Below are positions 45,755 to 58,425 of a stretch of DNA of 64,000 nucleotides, piece after piece (the first letter of the stretch is position 1; each line of letters starts with the position of its first letter). The DNA lies in NCBI GenBank assembly GCA_015039315.1, contig WIDE01000082.1, positions 85,530 through 149,529 of the forward strand, given 5' to 3'. Below the pieces are notes generated by a model. That model did no database searches. It was not told the DNA's origin and saw only the letters and a list, made by a program, of their open reading frames with translations. The translations under genes were made by a program, and so were the position numbers. The DNA is from Clavulina sp. PMI_390 (taxonomy: Eukaryota; Basidiomycota; Agaricomycetes; Cantharellales; Hydnaceae).

Positions 45755-46909
45755 TTTTAGAGGGAACGGCGAAAGCCTCTTTTGACAGCTGGGATATTTG
45801 CGTATGTTGACTTGCCTTGGCACTATCACGTGAACTTCGTCGCTTCCCCAAACTTACTAAAAGGAACATTTCCGCGTCAGAGAGGGGCGCTGGCTCATTA
45901 TCTCCTCATTCCCCATTCATCTATGATTCTCATCCGATTTTCTTATTCGTCGCCCAAGCATCACATCGCTGGGCTTTTTGGCAGCAGAAAATTATCCTGC
46001 TAATTCGTCTGGACAGTTGATATGTACTACGACTGACTCGCCAGTTCCCCATTCGGTCACCTCGTATCCCGGGAATATCTGCAGAGATCTGACATTCTTG
46101 TTCACCACTATTGCTCTCATCCTCGAAGGAGGAATCTTCCCTAGCTTCCTCACCTTGCTGTCATGTTTATTCAGGTTCGCAGGGGATAGTTTACATCATT
46201 CGGGTGCCAGATATCATAAATAATTTTACGTGAAACCGCCTGTCGCTTCGCCAGTTACCGTTACCTGTCATACCACCAATTAGTCATGATTCCATTGTTG
46301 GCGCTGATGGAGCAGTGTTCCGAAGTATTATTCCCTACCACCATTTCATTAATTCTTGCCCCTTTGCTTGAATCAGGTATGAATATACCGGGTATGATCT
46401 CCCTTGCTTCCTACCCCGATCCACCAAAGCTCTCTTGGGCTCATTTCCTTTGGCGGGTCTAAGGTTCTGCACCTTGTCTACCTTTTTTTGAATCTTGTTA
46501 AATCCGGTCGCTTACGTCGCTTGACTAGGCGTGTGTTTGTGCTAGATATATTTTATACTTCCTCTCGCTGGAGTCCGTGATATATAAGCCACTATATTGA
46601 TACTCAATCCGTTTGTGATTAGGGCTGTCTCACCACGCGGACACATATCGATACTGAGGAAATCTTGTATCATAATACATAGCAATATAGATAGGACTAT
46701 TCTGGATGGCTTTAGTAGATTTTATTCGGGTAGAATTGAACAAAAAATCCACTAAGAAGCTATAGGTCCGAGGATTATATTCACAGGGTCGGGCAATAGT
46801 CTCGATCAAAATTATATATGTACTATCTGTACAAAGCAGCGGATGTAGCAGGCTGACACACAACAGCTTTGAAGCCAAAAACCAGCAACGAAACACAGCG
46901 ACGATGGCG
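45755..46909. other. Intergenic region between MYND genes 2 and 3
   Basis: About 1.15 kb, AT-rich near 46500-46900. It should hold the promoter of gene 2 and the 3' UTR of gene 3. No coding or repeat feature supported. Confidence 0.4.
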
Positions 46910-48843
46910 CTACTTCTTGGGGGCAGCACAATGGTTTTTGTGAAACTTCCAATCCCTAAATGATAACTCAGTTATTGGTTTTCGACAATAAACATCTCCA
47001 TGGATATTCGAAAGGTAAAACTCACGATTTTTGACACTGCTTGGAGCAATAATGGCACGAACGACAACGACTGCACTGAAGAGTGGGAGCTTCGATGGAG
47101 TTGCATCCGGGATTGCCGCAGACAGTCTCCAGTGAGATACAGGGATGGATGATATGTGCCCAGACAAATGTTTCGGCCCAGCTGTTCATCAGAGCCTTCG
47201 ACACTCCGGGTCGTGAGCTCAGTCGACGATGGATGACAGCAATCTGATGTATCAATTTGTTGATATACGAATGAGCCCCTCCCGTCGCCTGCTCTAATTC
47301 GAATGCCGTATAAATGGCGCGCGGCAGCTCATGTAGGTACACTAGAGGATGACAGATCAGAAGTTATCGGGGTAATAGGGCTATCCAAAGCGACATACAT
47401 CTACCAGGACTACCATTGCCGGATTGCTCAGGTTTACTCAACACCATGAGTTCGAGGATAAAAAGCATCCCAAAGTCGATGCTATCTTTAGGGACATCAA
47501 TGCTCCGATCCGTTGAGGCCAGTAGGATACAAGAAAGCCACGTGACTGCAAATAGGTTAAGGACAAAATGATCGCGGGAGTTGGAGGGTGTATTTTCCAT
47601 TCGCAGAGATTCAAGATTGCTCAAAAGCGCTCTCGCGACCCCCATTGATGAAGTCACGTATCCACGCTTAGAGAGAATCCGAACGAGATCGGTGGGCGAG
47701 GGCTCAAAATAGACCATGCATGCCAGAAAGCCGTATTCGTCGCGCCGATGCTTCTGGTTGTCTTCGCAAGTGTCATCGTCGACATAAGCAGCCTGATCAA
47801 CAAGCCGCTGGACTGGGAGACCTGTTAAAGCCGGCAGTGACAGACCTCCTTCCGATTTATGGGTGGAGTCACCAAGGGATTGGTTTGGTCGTTCCAGGCC
47901 CCCAATGCTGATCATATGTCGTATACAGAATTCAGTCGTTTCGACGGATCTCGCCAGGGCTGCGTGGATCAAGTCTGGTGATAGGGATGGCGTTTGAGAG
48001 GTATGAGTGACCGAATCAAGGCGAATTCTTGTGATAAATTCGCGTATCTTCATAGTGAGACTCAGACTGGCCTTGGCGAGCTTGGCCCTTGAAATAGTGG
48101 ATCAAACTGGCATCCAATAACCGTCGGTGATATTACTCGACAATGGCTTACCGCATAGATTTTGGAGCTGCCATTCCCGAGTCCGGGATCAAGAGCAACG
48201 ATACATCATCACATAGTTTCGATATGCCGATTACAGTTTCGGCCGCAGGTTTGAATGATGTGATTGCTGAGAAGAGGTGGTTCATCCTGGAGAGTGCCTC
48301 AAAAAGTTCCATAGAGTGCGTCTGAAATTGCTTAAATCCCAGATAAATATCCAATGAGGCATCATTCTCATTGTAGGCAGAGCATATCGAGTGCACGGCG
48401 GTTATGGCTCCCCACCACTGCCAACCATGCGACGTGTCTGAGGAGGCATTTAGCGTCTATGGAGGTGTAGAGGAACATAATTAACCGAAGAGGCATGTTT
48501 CATACGTCCGAAGTTTGAGAAATACCAGATCGCCAACAAATAACTTATCCATCAAAGGGGAGAGCTCGATGATGAAACGCAGCAGTCGCTCAACAAGACC
48601 GCCTTCTATCCAGTCGTTGAGACGCAGATAGTCTACTCCGTCAACAAGGGAGCTCTTGCCGCCTAGAAGGTTGACGATGTTGTAAACGACGCCCCACAAT
48701 CCCCCTTCAGGAACTTTCAGCCCAAAAAGGGACGATTCAGAAGGACCAATTCTATCGCGTGCGAATAACAATGGACATAGCTTTTCCCATTGCATCATTG
48801 TCGCAGCGTGGTTGAACTCTTGCACTGCGGTAACGTCTGCCAT
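46910..48843 (-). CDS. MYND zinc-finger protein 3 (array copy)
   Basis: Starts MADVTAVQEFNHAATMMQWE at 48843. Exon 1 carries KVPEGGLWGVVYNIVNLLGGK and LNDWIEGGLVERLLRFIIELS. Exon 3 begins ASLSLTMKIREFITRIRL-like, with ALTGLPVQRLVDQAAYVDDD and HRRDEYGFLACM. Exon 4 has VYLHELPRAIYTAFE, VIHRRLSSRPGVSKALMNSW and the finger CGNPGC, CSRC, HYCSKQC. The last exon is DWKFHKNHCAAPKK. All eight finger ligands are present. Its closest relative in the window is MYND gene 4 (53545-55490), which shares EGGLWxxxxxxxxLLGGK and IEL motifs. Five exons, splice sites conserved with the other copies. Confidence 0.82.
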
Positions 48844-49484
48844 TGTCCGCAGAGATGTGTGTGGCGTCTTTGAGGCGGAAAGCGAGAGTTGTTTACATGT
48901 ATTGATCGCCGCCTCTTCACATGTGGACGAGCGGGGACCAGGCTCAGCTCCGAAACAGGCACATTCGACGGGCAGGGGATTTTTGATGCCAGCGCGAGCG
49001 ACTGCTGATCAGGGGGATAGCATTTATATATCTCTATACTAGAGATAGAGACTCTATTCGCCTCATACCTGTTTCATACTGTGCGGTTGATGAAACGGCG
49101 GCAGATCCTCTCTTTGCCTTGCTCCGCATCTCATTCGCGGTTGAGTGTGTGCATCAATTGCAATAGCCTCGTGATGCAATTTGCTAGGGAATACATTGCT
49201 ATCATACCAGTGGTTGGGTCCCGTGGACTCCCTGTACGCCCTGTACCTAATAGGTTGGGATAAGAATATGCTATGTTGTTGGACGACGAAGAATGGAAAA
49301 TCTCCGGGCAGGTGTTCAAGAATAAATCGTGGGGATATTGCGATCCGGAGAGGTCTCGCTGACCAACGAGGTGCCAGTGCTGGTGGTGGCGGTGATGACG
49401 TTGGGTAGGCCGATCTTGATGGAGTGGACGATCAGCAGCGTTTGAGGAGTCGTACCTGTCACGCATACAATAAAATTGACCTCC
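48844..49484. other. Intergenic region upstream of MYND gene 3
   Basis: Promoter side of MYND gene 3. A minus-strand frame reading VNFIVCVTGTTPQTLLIVHS then IKIGLPNVITATTSTG lies at 49316-49480, but it has no start, splice partner or known relative, so no gene is called. Confidence 0.35.
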
Positions 49485-49862
49485 GGAGCACGAGGTCCGA
49501 ACTTCCCACGGCACAATCTGCTTCCCCTCCAGGTGCTCATTCGTCGTTCACTTGTCTCTGCCACCTGAACCCTCTCCGTCTGTGTGACCGTCTAGCTTTC
49601 TCTTGAGCTAGGCTCCGCCTCTCCCTGGTGAGGTTGATTCTCTACCTATATGTGCCACTATAGTGGTCATAGGACACCATTGCGCCTCTTATTCCCCCTC
49701 AATCATATGCATCGTCTCTCCAGCATGATTCGGCCATAGCACCCTTCCGACCTTCTCTTTTACTCCTATCCTATTCAACTTGCCGATCTATAGCAAGATT
49801 CATGCAACGCACCAAGGCAGTCTATTCCTTTCTCTGGGTCTAGGGTCGGTGAGTGATACTCT
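49485..49862 (+). repeat. ~380-bp direct repeat, copy 1
   Basis: Begins CCGGAGCACGAGGTCCGAAC and ends near GGGTCGGTGAGTGATACTC. It aligns along its whole length with 52475-52860, sharing CTTCCCACGGCACAAT, CGTCGTTCA, TCCCTGGTG / TCTCTGGTG, CCCTCAATCAT, CATGCAACGCACCA and CTATTCCT, with scattered substitutions and short indels (roughly four-fifths identical by eye). Non-coding. Not clearly LTR-like and no inverted ends seen. Confidence 0.78.
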
Positions 49863-50214
49863 CGATACGTCGTAACTTATAGAGTTATATAGTAATTAAT
49901 GTATCCGATAATTGAGAGAGATAAAGAAACTAGCCGTAGCTAATGTTGCAGATGCGGCAGTTGCGGGATGAATTGAGAAACCCATGGCCATCATTTGAAT
50001 TCAAGAGTTTTCCAATTCTGTTTGCTCAGTTGTGATCAGACTTATAATATGTGGAAGGGGCAAACCAGTTGGATGGAGTCAGATCGACCTTATAGTGTTC
50101 GAGGATGCCATCCGTGTCCAGGATGGTAGCGTTCCGCTTGGCTTGATGAAACAAGGATCATGAGCCAGTGAATACCTCCATATTCCTGCCCCTCCTTACT
50201 TCGCTGGCTTCCAC
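49863..50214. other. Spacer between repeat copy 1 and the conserved hypothetical gene
   Basis: About 350 AT-rich bp, presumably 3' UTR of the gene at 50215-51179. Nothing else seen. Confidence 0.35.
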
Positions 50215-51179
50215 TCAAACCATGTCGGAGCAATTATCAACGACAGCAAGCCAATATTCGACTTGCTCTTTCTGCCCGATCGTCATGAACTCCATGTAGG
50301 CCGCTTGGATTACAGCGTCATAGCTAGATATCGACAAGGCCACAGAGATAATATCGAGGTTAGAAATTAACAAGTCAAAATTATATTCACAATGAGAGAA
50401 GGTTGGCAACATACCGCCGACCATTCTCTTTGATCCAATAGCTAAACTCCCCCTGCTTCTTCAGCTTGGTGTCATTGTTAAGATCTTTGCTAATGAGGTC
50501 CAACGCTTCGGCGAACGCCTTTGCCTTCTGTTCTACTGCTGCATTATATAACGCTAGCTTCCGTTGATAGAGACCCATGCGAGTAAGCTCATCACCATCA
50601 GTGCTAAGGTCGGCAGGCGCCTTTAGCCAGTCCATCGCTTTCTTGTAACGTTCTTGTTTGAGGGTTAATTTCTCGCCTGCTCTCTCGTCGGCTATACCGG
50701 GGATTAGCTGGGCAAGGGTGGCCTCGTAACTTCTGGAGACGGAGCGACCAGTGGGACCAAGTTGGATGCCAGAGAGTGAAGGCATATCGTCACATAGCTT
50801 TGCTTCGTTGACTCGGATGTAGTTGGGGACTGTAGTCTCACTCGAGCCTGGAATGAAATCCTGTGGGGGAGATAGGAGGATTTGGCCGTCTATCGATAAG
50901 CTCAAAGGCTAGAGAACCATGATTCGGACCAGGGCTTACGTCGAAATTCATGATCTCGGCCGGAGTATTCTAATGTCGCGTAACGAAAGAGCGTAGAATT
51001 GCGTCAATTTTCAGGATCTTGTAATATATAGAGCTTTAATTTAAAGAACAACTACGTACAAGAGTGAAGAACTGTTCTGGAGGAGCAGACAGGGTGCTGG
51101 GCATGGCCTCGGGAATTTGCGTGGATACTTTATCCATCCGGTCGACAGCCTTGTCGGTGGTTTTATCGGAGTCCGGCAT
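50215..51179 (-). CDS. Conserved fungal hypothetical protein (SRSYEATLAQLIPG family), possibly truncated
   Basis: Starts MPDSDKTTDKAVDRMDKVST at 51179. A GTACGT..TAG intron leads to a 30-nt exon NTPAEIMNFD, then a 31-nt candidate intron (GTAAGC..CTCTAG) to PLSLSIDGQILLSP. It continues NYIRVNEAKLCDDMPSLSGI, QLGPTGRSVSRSYEATLAQL and LKQERYKKAMDWLKAP, then a long helical region (KAKAFAEALDLISKDLNND). After a last intron comes YDAVIQAAYMEFMTIGQKEQ then VEYWLAVVDNCSDMV and stop. I have seen similar proteins in many fungi but know no function; some relatives appear longer, so a C-terminal truncation is possible. No signal peptide. It interrupts the MYND array and is flanked by the two ~380-bp direct repeats. 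Confidence 0.7.
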
Positions 51180-52474
51180 CGTGACTGCGCCCGATGAGTG
51201 TGCAAGTATGAGAGGAAGCTGAGATGATGCGTAGATGAGTGAGGTAGTTCAGCCAGAAGGCAAGAGCTCAGCTTCTTATGTAGATTTCCAGCCTGGGGCT
51301 TTAGGGCGGAGATGGAGACTTGCCACTCGTTTAGGGGCAGGCAGGGCTGACAGCTCCGCTTTCTCGATTCCCATTTGACAAACCTCGAGAGCAAGCGTCA
51401 TATTTGATATTCGACTGAATTCCTCGGGACAGCCGGAGGATACGTTTTAAGAATGAGAATCCCCCACTTCTAACAATTAGGAACAGATTTTACCTCTGTT
51501 CGGGTTCCCCACACCGGCCTGGAGAGGTGCATTAAGAACGTATTTTACTAATAACGACTCAGCCGTCATCCGGAAAGCAGGAAAACATGGGGAAGCTCAC
51601 CATTCCCTTTGAGCCCGGATTAGAAATCCCGACAATTCATTCAGGGGACCGCGTACTTGGCGAGGCAAAAAAAAAAAAGGGGGGGAACTCTGTTGCCAAA
51701 CCCCGAGCCGACGAGCGACCCGACCACGAGAATCTAGGCACAACATTACACCGCCGACCGAGAGGGAGGTGAAGCAGGCACATTGTCGGTCAATGGATCC
51801 CGATATCGACGGGAACAATCGACAATTGTGTACATGGGAGACGGCATCTACACATGGACATTGGACATATTCTCCCCAAGCTGTCGACTACCTTGCCCTT
51901 GGTAAGCCACTCAAAATCCTGTGTGGTGGATCAAAGGAGCAGGCTCCACTCTTGCCTTCGCTCCACTCCTCGCTGGAAATTAGTTTGTTAATCAAACGTT
52001 TATTTGGGTCTCATTTTAGGCGCGGATAAGGGCGGGAGAACCTGTCAATTGATCTTAGGCATAAACGAAATTGAGAATCTAGAAACGTTTGAACCGGCGA
52101 TGAGGGCGGAGGCGAGGACTAGAAATATGGAGGTCAAAGGTCGGGAAAGATAGAGAGAAAGAGGAAGTAATAAAGAGAGAGAGAGAGGACCTGTGCACAA
52201 GCGGGGTCCTAGCGACGAAAACGCGCACTGTCTCAGATGTGAAGCTAGAACGACGACGACACACTTGTCGCGTAACAATCTGACGGGGGGTTACGTTTTT
52301 CTACCCTCCAAGCTAGCCAGTGTCAGTGTCGGCAACTACCACCAACACCGACCTCGACTCGTCTAATCCACACGTGTCAAGGGAGAGGACTGCTCATCAA
52401 ATAGGCAATCAGACAGTCACGACGTCGCCAGGGAGTCTTGCCTGTCAACATATGTTCAAATAGTATTGATATCC
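51180..52474. other. Intergenic region with simple-sequence tracts
   Basis: Promoter side of the 50215-51179 gene. It contains an A10 run followed by G7 (about 51667-51684) and an AGAGAG microsatellite (about 52174-52188). No gene supported. Confidence 0.4.
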
Positions 52475-52860
52475 CGGAGCACGAGGTCCGAACTTCCCAC
52501 GGCACAATATCCTTCCCCTCCAGGTGATCTTTCGTCGTTCATCTGTCTCTGACATCTGAACCCCGTCTGTGTGTTTACCCGTCTAACTGTATCTTGGGCC
52601 AGCCTCCCGCCTCTCTCTGGTGGGGTCAATTCCCTACCCATATGCGCATGCCACAGTGGTGATGGCACCATAGCTCTTCTTATTCGCCCTCAATCATGAT
52701 TATCATCTGTCCCGAATCATTGACCCACAGCGTCTTTACAACACTCTAGTTCACTTCTATCCTATCTAATAGGTCATTCTATGAGAGAATCCTCTCTCCC
52801 GCATGCAACGCACCAGGGCATTCTATTCCTCTCTGTCTTGGGTCGGTGAGTAACACTCTC
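52475..52860 (+). repeat. ~380-bp direct repeat, copy 2
   Basis: Same orientation as 49485-49862, beginning CCGGAGCACGAGGTCCGAAC and ending near GGGTCGGTGAGTAACACTC. The left flanks differ, so the shared start is a sharp boundary at CCGGAG; the right boundary falls within GGTGAGT. The two copies flank 2.6 kb containing one gene. Confidence 0.78.
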
Positions 52861-53544
52861 TTTGCGCTCAAGACTTGATCATTACCGGTACAACCACTCA
52901 CGCTCACTACATTAATTTCCCTCCCACTTTTGCCAATCGGCTAGCCTTCGTCGCCGAGAACTCTTCATTTCGACCCGTTCTCCCAAACTAGACTAGCTTT
53001 GGCTATACTGAATTCGCGTCATAAGGAGTCATACACGATCTGCACCAATCCGGGCGAACGAATGATATGAGGTACGAAATAAATTTCATTTTAGGATGGC
53101 TCACTGGCTCACGTCTTAGCGTGCTACGCCGTCCTCGCTCCTTCTGCCTCAATCGCTCACACACCATTCCACCCGGCGTCTCGAGCCTTTACCCCTGACG
53201 TTTTCAGTAAAGCGGCCCCTATATCTCTCTTCACCGCACGAGGCCGGCCTCAGCAAGGGACGCTCATGGTTACGGCGTTTCATTCTTGCCAGTGTTGTTG
53301 CTTGGAGGTGCTACCGCTCTCGACCTCGCACCCATCCAACGCTTACCACCGCACAACTGAAAAAAAACCCATACTCCATCCAGTTCCCCTCCAACTCAAG
53401 CTAATCTATGTCACTTTTCTGCCTGAACGTCACCTCATCAATCCCAAAACCATCACTTTCCTTCGCCGGCCCTCCCATACTCACACCGACCCATCGGGAC
53501 ACGGCGGTCACCTCACTCTCTCAGAGACCCACCCGAGGCTGGTG
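52861..53544. other. Intergenic region between repeat copy 2 and MYND gene 4
   Basis: About 680 bp, pyrimidine-rich, abutting the 3' end of MYND gene 4. A plus-strand frame at 53266-53598 overlaps the MYND last exon antisense and is not considered real. Confidence 0.4.
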
Positions 53545-55490
53545 CTATTTCTTGGGAGCAACGCAATAATTTTTGTGAAACTTCCAGTCACTAGGTAAGA
53601 GTTCAGTGATCCAGACTTGCAAAACCCTCACCACGATGTGCCCGAAACTCACGATCGTTGACATTCCTTTGAACAATACCTATGCGAACGACATCGACTG
53701 CATTGAAGAGTAGGAGAGTTGACTGAATTACACCCGGGACTGTTGCAGACAGCCTCGATGGAGATGCGGGGACGGACAATATGGGCCCAGACGAATGTTT
53801 CCGCCCAGTTGTGCATAAGTGTCTTTGAGATACCAGGCCGAGAGCTCATTCGATGGTGGATCACCGCAATTTGATGTATCAATTTCAAAATGTACGATTG
53901 GACTTCCTCTGTTGTTTGCTGTGCCTTGAATGCCGTATAGATGGCCCGCGGCAGCTTGTTCAGGTAGACTGGAGTTCGTGATGAGTCAGCAAGAGTTCCA
54001 CCCAAGTGATGGAGGATAACGCACATTTAGTAGTATCAACGCGCCCAGATTCAGCGGAGAGACTCAAAGCCATGATCTCAAGGATAAACAGCATCCCGAA
54101 GTCGATGCTCTCTTTGGGAACGTCAATAACTTTGTCTGTTGAGGCCAGTACAATGAATAGGAACCATGAATAGGCGAACCAGTCGAGCAGAAAGTAGTTG
54201 AATCGATTGAAAGACGAATTACTTGTCCTAAGATCATGATGGTTTGGCATGACTTGGGCATGCACCAGGATTGCTTTCACGATTCCGATTGTAGACACTA
54301 TATATCCACGCTTTGAGAGGATTCGAATGAGATCAGTGGGCGCGGGGTCAAGGTACGCGATGTATGCCAAAAGACTATATTCGTCTCGCCGATGAATTTG
54401 GTGGTCCTTACATGTGTCATGGTCAACATAGACAGCGTGATCGACCAGGCGCTGGACCGGGAGGCCGGTGATGGATGGCATTGACAGACCTTCCCCCGAA
54501 GCGTTGGAGGGTCCACCTAGGACTTGGTTTGGCCGTTTCAAGCCCCCGACACTGACCATATGCCGTATGAAAAATACAGCCATCGTTGCGGATCTTGCGA
54601 GGGCAGTGTGTATTACGGCCGGGGATATACACAAGTTCGGGTAGGGGAGGGCATTTGGAGAAAGACGAAATTCGGTGAGGAACTCGCGCAGTTTCATGGT
54701 GACTTCTAATACGATCTTGGCAAAGTCGGCGCTGGACAAGCATAGGAAGCTACGCATGAAGAGACATTCTGAAAAAATCAAACATCATTGACTTACCGGA
54801 ACGCCTTTAGAGGTGATATGTCCGAGTCCGGAATGAGAAGCAAGGAGAGGACATCGCAAAGCTTGGATATGATGATCACATTTTCTGCCACAGCTGCGGG
54901 TGTCGTTGATGTTGAAAAGGTGTAGTTCATCGCAGAGAAAGAGCGGAATAGCTCCATGGAGTGAATCTGTAGTTGATTTATTCCCGTCCTAAGATCAAGA
55001 GATGTATTCTTGGCGTTATAGGCAGAACATATACTGAGCAACGCAGTGATAGCTCCCTGACACTGCCAACCAGGCGCAGCGTGCGGAACGCCATCTGGAA
55101 TCTGTTGAAATGGGGCAAACAGCGAGATTGAGAGCTCATATATCTCATAGTCGTAAAGATATTGAAACCCACCGCGTTGTCTTTAAATAAATCATCCATG
55201 AAAGGATATAGCTCGATGATGAAACGCAGTAGCTGCTCAACAAGACCACGCTCTATCCAGTAGTTGAGACGTGGGAGGTCTACTGCATTATTATAAGGAT
55301 TCTTGCCGCCCAAAAGGTCGCTGATACTCCCGAGTATGTCCCATAACCCTCCTTCAGGCACGTGCAACGCAAGAATCCCAGACTCAGCAGAACCAATCCT
55401 ATCGCCGGAGAACAAGATTGGACAGAGCCTTCCCCGCTCCAGTCCATAAACAGCTTGATTGTGTCTGTCTATTACGTTGCTAGCTGTCAT
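53545..55490 (-). CDS. MYND zinc-finger protein 4 (array copy)
   Basis: Starts MTASNVIDRHNQAVYGLERG at 55490. Exon 1 has HVPEGGLWDILGSISDLLGG and LNYWIERGLVEQLLRFIIEL. The third exon has AKIVLEVTMKLREFLTEFRL, SITGLPVQRLVDHAVYVDHD and HRRDEYSLLAYI. Then come VYLNKLPRAIYTAFKAQQTT and the finger CNSPGC, CSRC, RYCSKEC; the last exon is DWKFHKNYCVAPKK. Finger ligands are complete; the residue before the final Cys is Tyr rather than His, which is not a ligand position. Overall most like MYND gene 3. Same five-exon structure. No enzymatic domain; expected to act as an adaptor. Confidence 0.82.
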
Positions 55491-56472
55491 CTGGTATGTG
55501 AAGTCCTGGCAAGCGAGTTGAGATTGAGAATTTGCGAGGTTTGTTTGTCAGTGTTGATGTAGGGTGCAACTCTTTCAATCTGGCGTGGTTACGGCCGATT
55601 TTATCTACCAAGGTGGAGTAGGACAAATCATGTGGAATGCCACCAAAGAAGCTCACATTGATTGCTCCAACTGCTCTGCTGAACCTGCTTAAATAAAGGT
55701 CCACGAACTTCAACGAATCTTACATAAATGATACCGTGCTAGGCCCGACTTCCAGCAGCAATTTTGCCAGGCCATGGATGAAGTTCATCGTCCTAAGATC
55801 CTTCAAATAGTTTTCCACGGCTCCTGAGCGGCTATTCCTACTATCAAGCGATACCACTATCAAAGCTGTCTCTAACCGGGAGCGAGGTCAGAATCCCTCG
55901 ACTTTCGCCTTCTCCGCCTATGGCCGTCTTGGAGGGGCCAAGAGCTCATAATGACCGCTTGTGTAGCACTGAAGGAAGAGAGACGCCACCGGGGGGAGAA
56001 GTCTAAAGCACTTGCTGGACTGCAACAATGGCTCATTCACTGACATCCGTTCGCGTGTACTGGATTTAGTAACAATGGAGATATGAGCCACTGGAACGAG
56101 AGATGTATCATGATCTTTTGCGCTATTACAGGCCATCCAAAAATAATGCGATATCACCAATATATGGGAACAAACCACAAGAAAGACGAGCCGAGCGGGC
56201 AGGTCTCGAGCTGGAGATTTCAACAAGAGAGCACTAGTACCAAAGAGCGAGCTGAATTCGAGGTAAGAAGGGATGGAAATAGAGCCAATCTTTATACGTG
56301 AAAGCGAGACGACGAATAGAAGTGAGAGAGATAAGAAAAACAACCTAGCACTTGGCGCTTGAACGTCACAAAGTCAAATATTGTCCTGGGCGAAAAAAGA
56401 ACGAGACGCCTAGAGACGCTTTCTCGCCTTGATGTTCTTCAGCGTCGCAGCGATTTGAGCAGATGGTTTTGA
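55491..56472. other. Intergenic region between MYND genes 4 and 5
   Basis: About 980 bp. A minus-strand segment at about 55715-55800 reads MNFIHGLAKLLLEVGPSTVS then FM and stop. It loosely resembles a segment at about 58915-58975 and may be a relic shared by the duplicated units. No complete gene is supported. Confidence 0.35.
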
Positions 56473-58425
56473 TCACTTTGAGGGAGTGCAATGCGATTTG
56501 TGGAACTTCCAATCACTAGGGAACTTCATTAGCGGCGGTGGAGAATGGGCCTACTCGCGGTGAGGTAGTAGTAGAACAAACAAAAGAGACACAACTCACG
56601 CTCGCTGACAATCCTTGGAGCAATATTTGTGCATGCGACAGCGGCTGCACTGAAGATTTGGCACATCGATTCTCTCGCATCCAGGATTGTTGCAAACAGC
56701 CTCGACCGAGATGCTAGGGTGGATGACGTGAGCCCAAATCACAGTTTCTGACCAGCTTTTCACAAGAAATTGTGACACTCTAGGCCGCGAGCTGATCCGT
56801 TTATGAATGACCACGATCTGATGGATCATCTTGTGAGTGTATAGCTTATTTTCCCCTATCGCATATTCCGCCCCAAGCGCCCTATATATCGCCCGTGGGA
56901 GTTCGTTTAGGTAGACTAGGACAACGGGTCATATTAATGACTTGGCTACTAGGCACAAAAAGCGACTTACGTCTAGTCGTAGTCGATGCCTCAGACTGGT
57001 CGTAATGGTTCAAGGCCATCAGCTCCAAGAGGAATAAGATCCCAGAGTCAACCGCGTCCATGGGAATATGAGAGAGCCCATCTCTCAGTGATAACACCAT
57101 GCACAGATACCATGCGTATCCGAAGTATTCGAGGGCGAAGTGGTCGCTTTTGTCGGTAGTCATCTTATCGAGGCGCCGGTCGTGATGGTTTACCATGAAT
57201 TCGGCGTCAGACAAGGCCGCCTTTGCGATCGCCATTGTTTCCGGGAGGTATGAGCGCTCGCAGAGGGCCCGAATGAGTTCGCTAGGCGCAGGGTCAAAGT
57301 GGGCCATGAATGCCAGAAAACTATATTCGTAGCGTCGATGCTTCTGGTTGTCTCGACAGCTGTCACGGTCAACATGGGTAGTCTGTTCTACAATTCGCTG
57401 CGCCGAGAGACCAGTGAGGGACGGGATCGATAACCCACCAGACCCCAATCTGAGGATTATCTCGTCGTCGGCCACTACTTGTTTCGGCCGACCAAAAGCC
57501 CCGGCGGCAATCATGTTTTGCATACAGAATTCTGCCATGACGGCAGAGACCCAAAGTCGTTCATGGATTTTGTCGGGGGAAAGAGAATAATGCCGACGGG
57601 GAGGTACTTTTGGACGAAGGCGAAGCGTGGTAAGGAACTCTCTAATCCTCATTGTGAGCCTCAAACTGATGGTGCCGAGCTCTGCACTGCAATCAGTTAT
57701 GTTAGGACGGTAGGCCTGAGCCAGTTCGGGATTTAGGAGATTTTTGGCTTACCGCATGGCATTTGAAGACTTTGACACCGTTTCAGGGAGAATGAGTTGG
57801 GAGATCAGGAAGCAAAGGCTTGATATTTGAAGCACTGTTTGTTCTGCGGCCTCGGACGATGCCTCAGTGGAAAAAAGGGAGTCCATGTCTAAGAGGGTCC
57901 TAAACAGGCTGATAGAATGCTTTCGTAGTTGTTCCATTCCGGGCCCAGCATCGAGAGTAGTTTTTCGCTCGGCGTAGCAGGAGGAAATATCTACTATAAC
58001 CCTCATGGCGATTAGCCACTGCCATCCTGGAAGAGCCTTTGGCATAGGCCCTAACATCTAGAGAAGTTTTCGAGAGGCTATTCAGCATGGCGGTAAGTGA
58101 TTGATTATGCCTAATTACTCACAAACTGGCCAGAAAAGAGGTTGTCCAGCTGAGGGGACAGCTCGATGATCAGACATAAAAGCCGCCCGACAAGCCCGCC
58201 TGTTATCCAATCGTTTAAACGGGCATAGTCGACAGGCCCGACGCTGGGCTTGTCACCCCCCAAGAGATCCATCGTCATGTGAAGCAAATCCCATACGTCC
58301 TCCTGGGACACAATAGTGAAGATGGCGTTTGATTTGCCAAGGATGCTATGATCAGCAAATAACAACGGAAACAGTTCCTCGCGGACCATTCGGGTCGCGT
58401 TTTCGTCAAACTCAGTGATCGACAT
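56473..58425 (-). CDS. MYND zinc-finger protein 5 (array copy)
   Basis: The family-consistent start is MSITEFDENATRMVREELFP at 58425; an in-frame ATG at 58554 would add 43 residues that do not match the paralogues. Exon 1 has LNDWITGGLVGRLLCLIIEL. Exon 2 has PKALPGWQWLIAMRVIVDIS. Exon 3 has LTMRIREFLTTLRLRPKVPP, SLTGLSAQRIVEQTTHVDRD, KHRRYEYSFLAFM and FDPAPSELIRAL. Exon 4 has the finger CNNPGC, CSRC, KYCSKDC, and the last exon is DWKFHKSHCTPSK. All ligands are present. It shares with gene 2 the SRPxVSKxLVKSW block. Five exons with conserved splice positions. Confidence 0.82.

Noticed and set aside
49485..52860. LTR retrotransposon interpretation of the paired ~380-bp repeats
   Set aside because: No TG..CA ends or primer-binding site were recognised, and no gag/pol sequence lies in the 2.6 kb between them; the one gene there is unrelated and on the minus strand.
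53266..53598. 110-codon plus-strand frame
   Set aside because: Its end is antisense to the conserved last exon of MYND gene 4, and the rest is pyrimidine-rich spacer.
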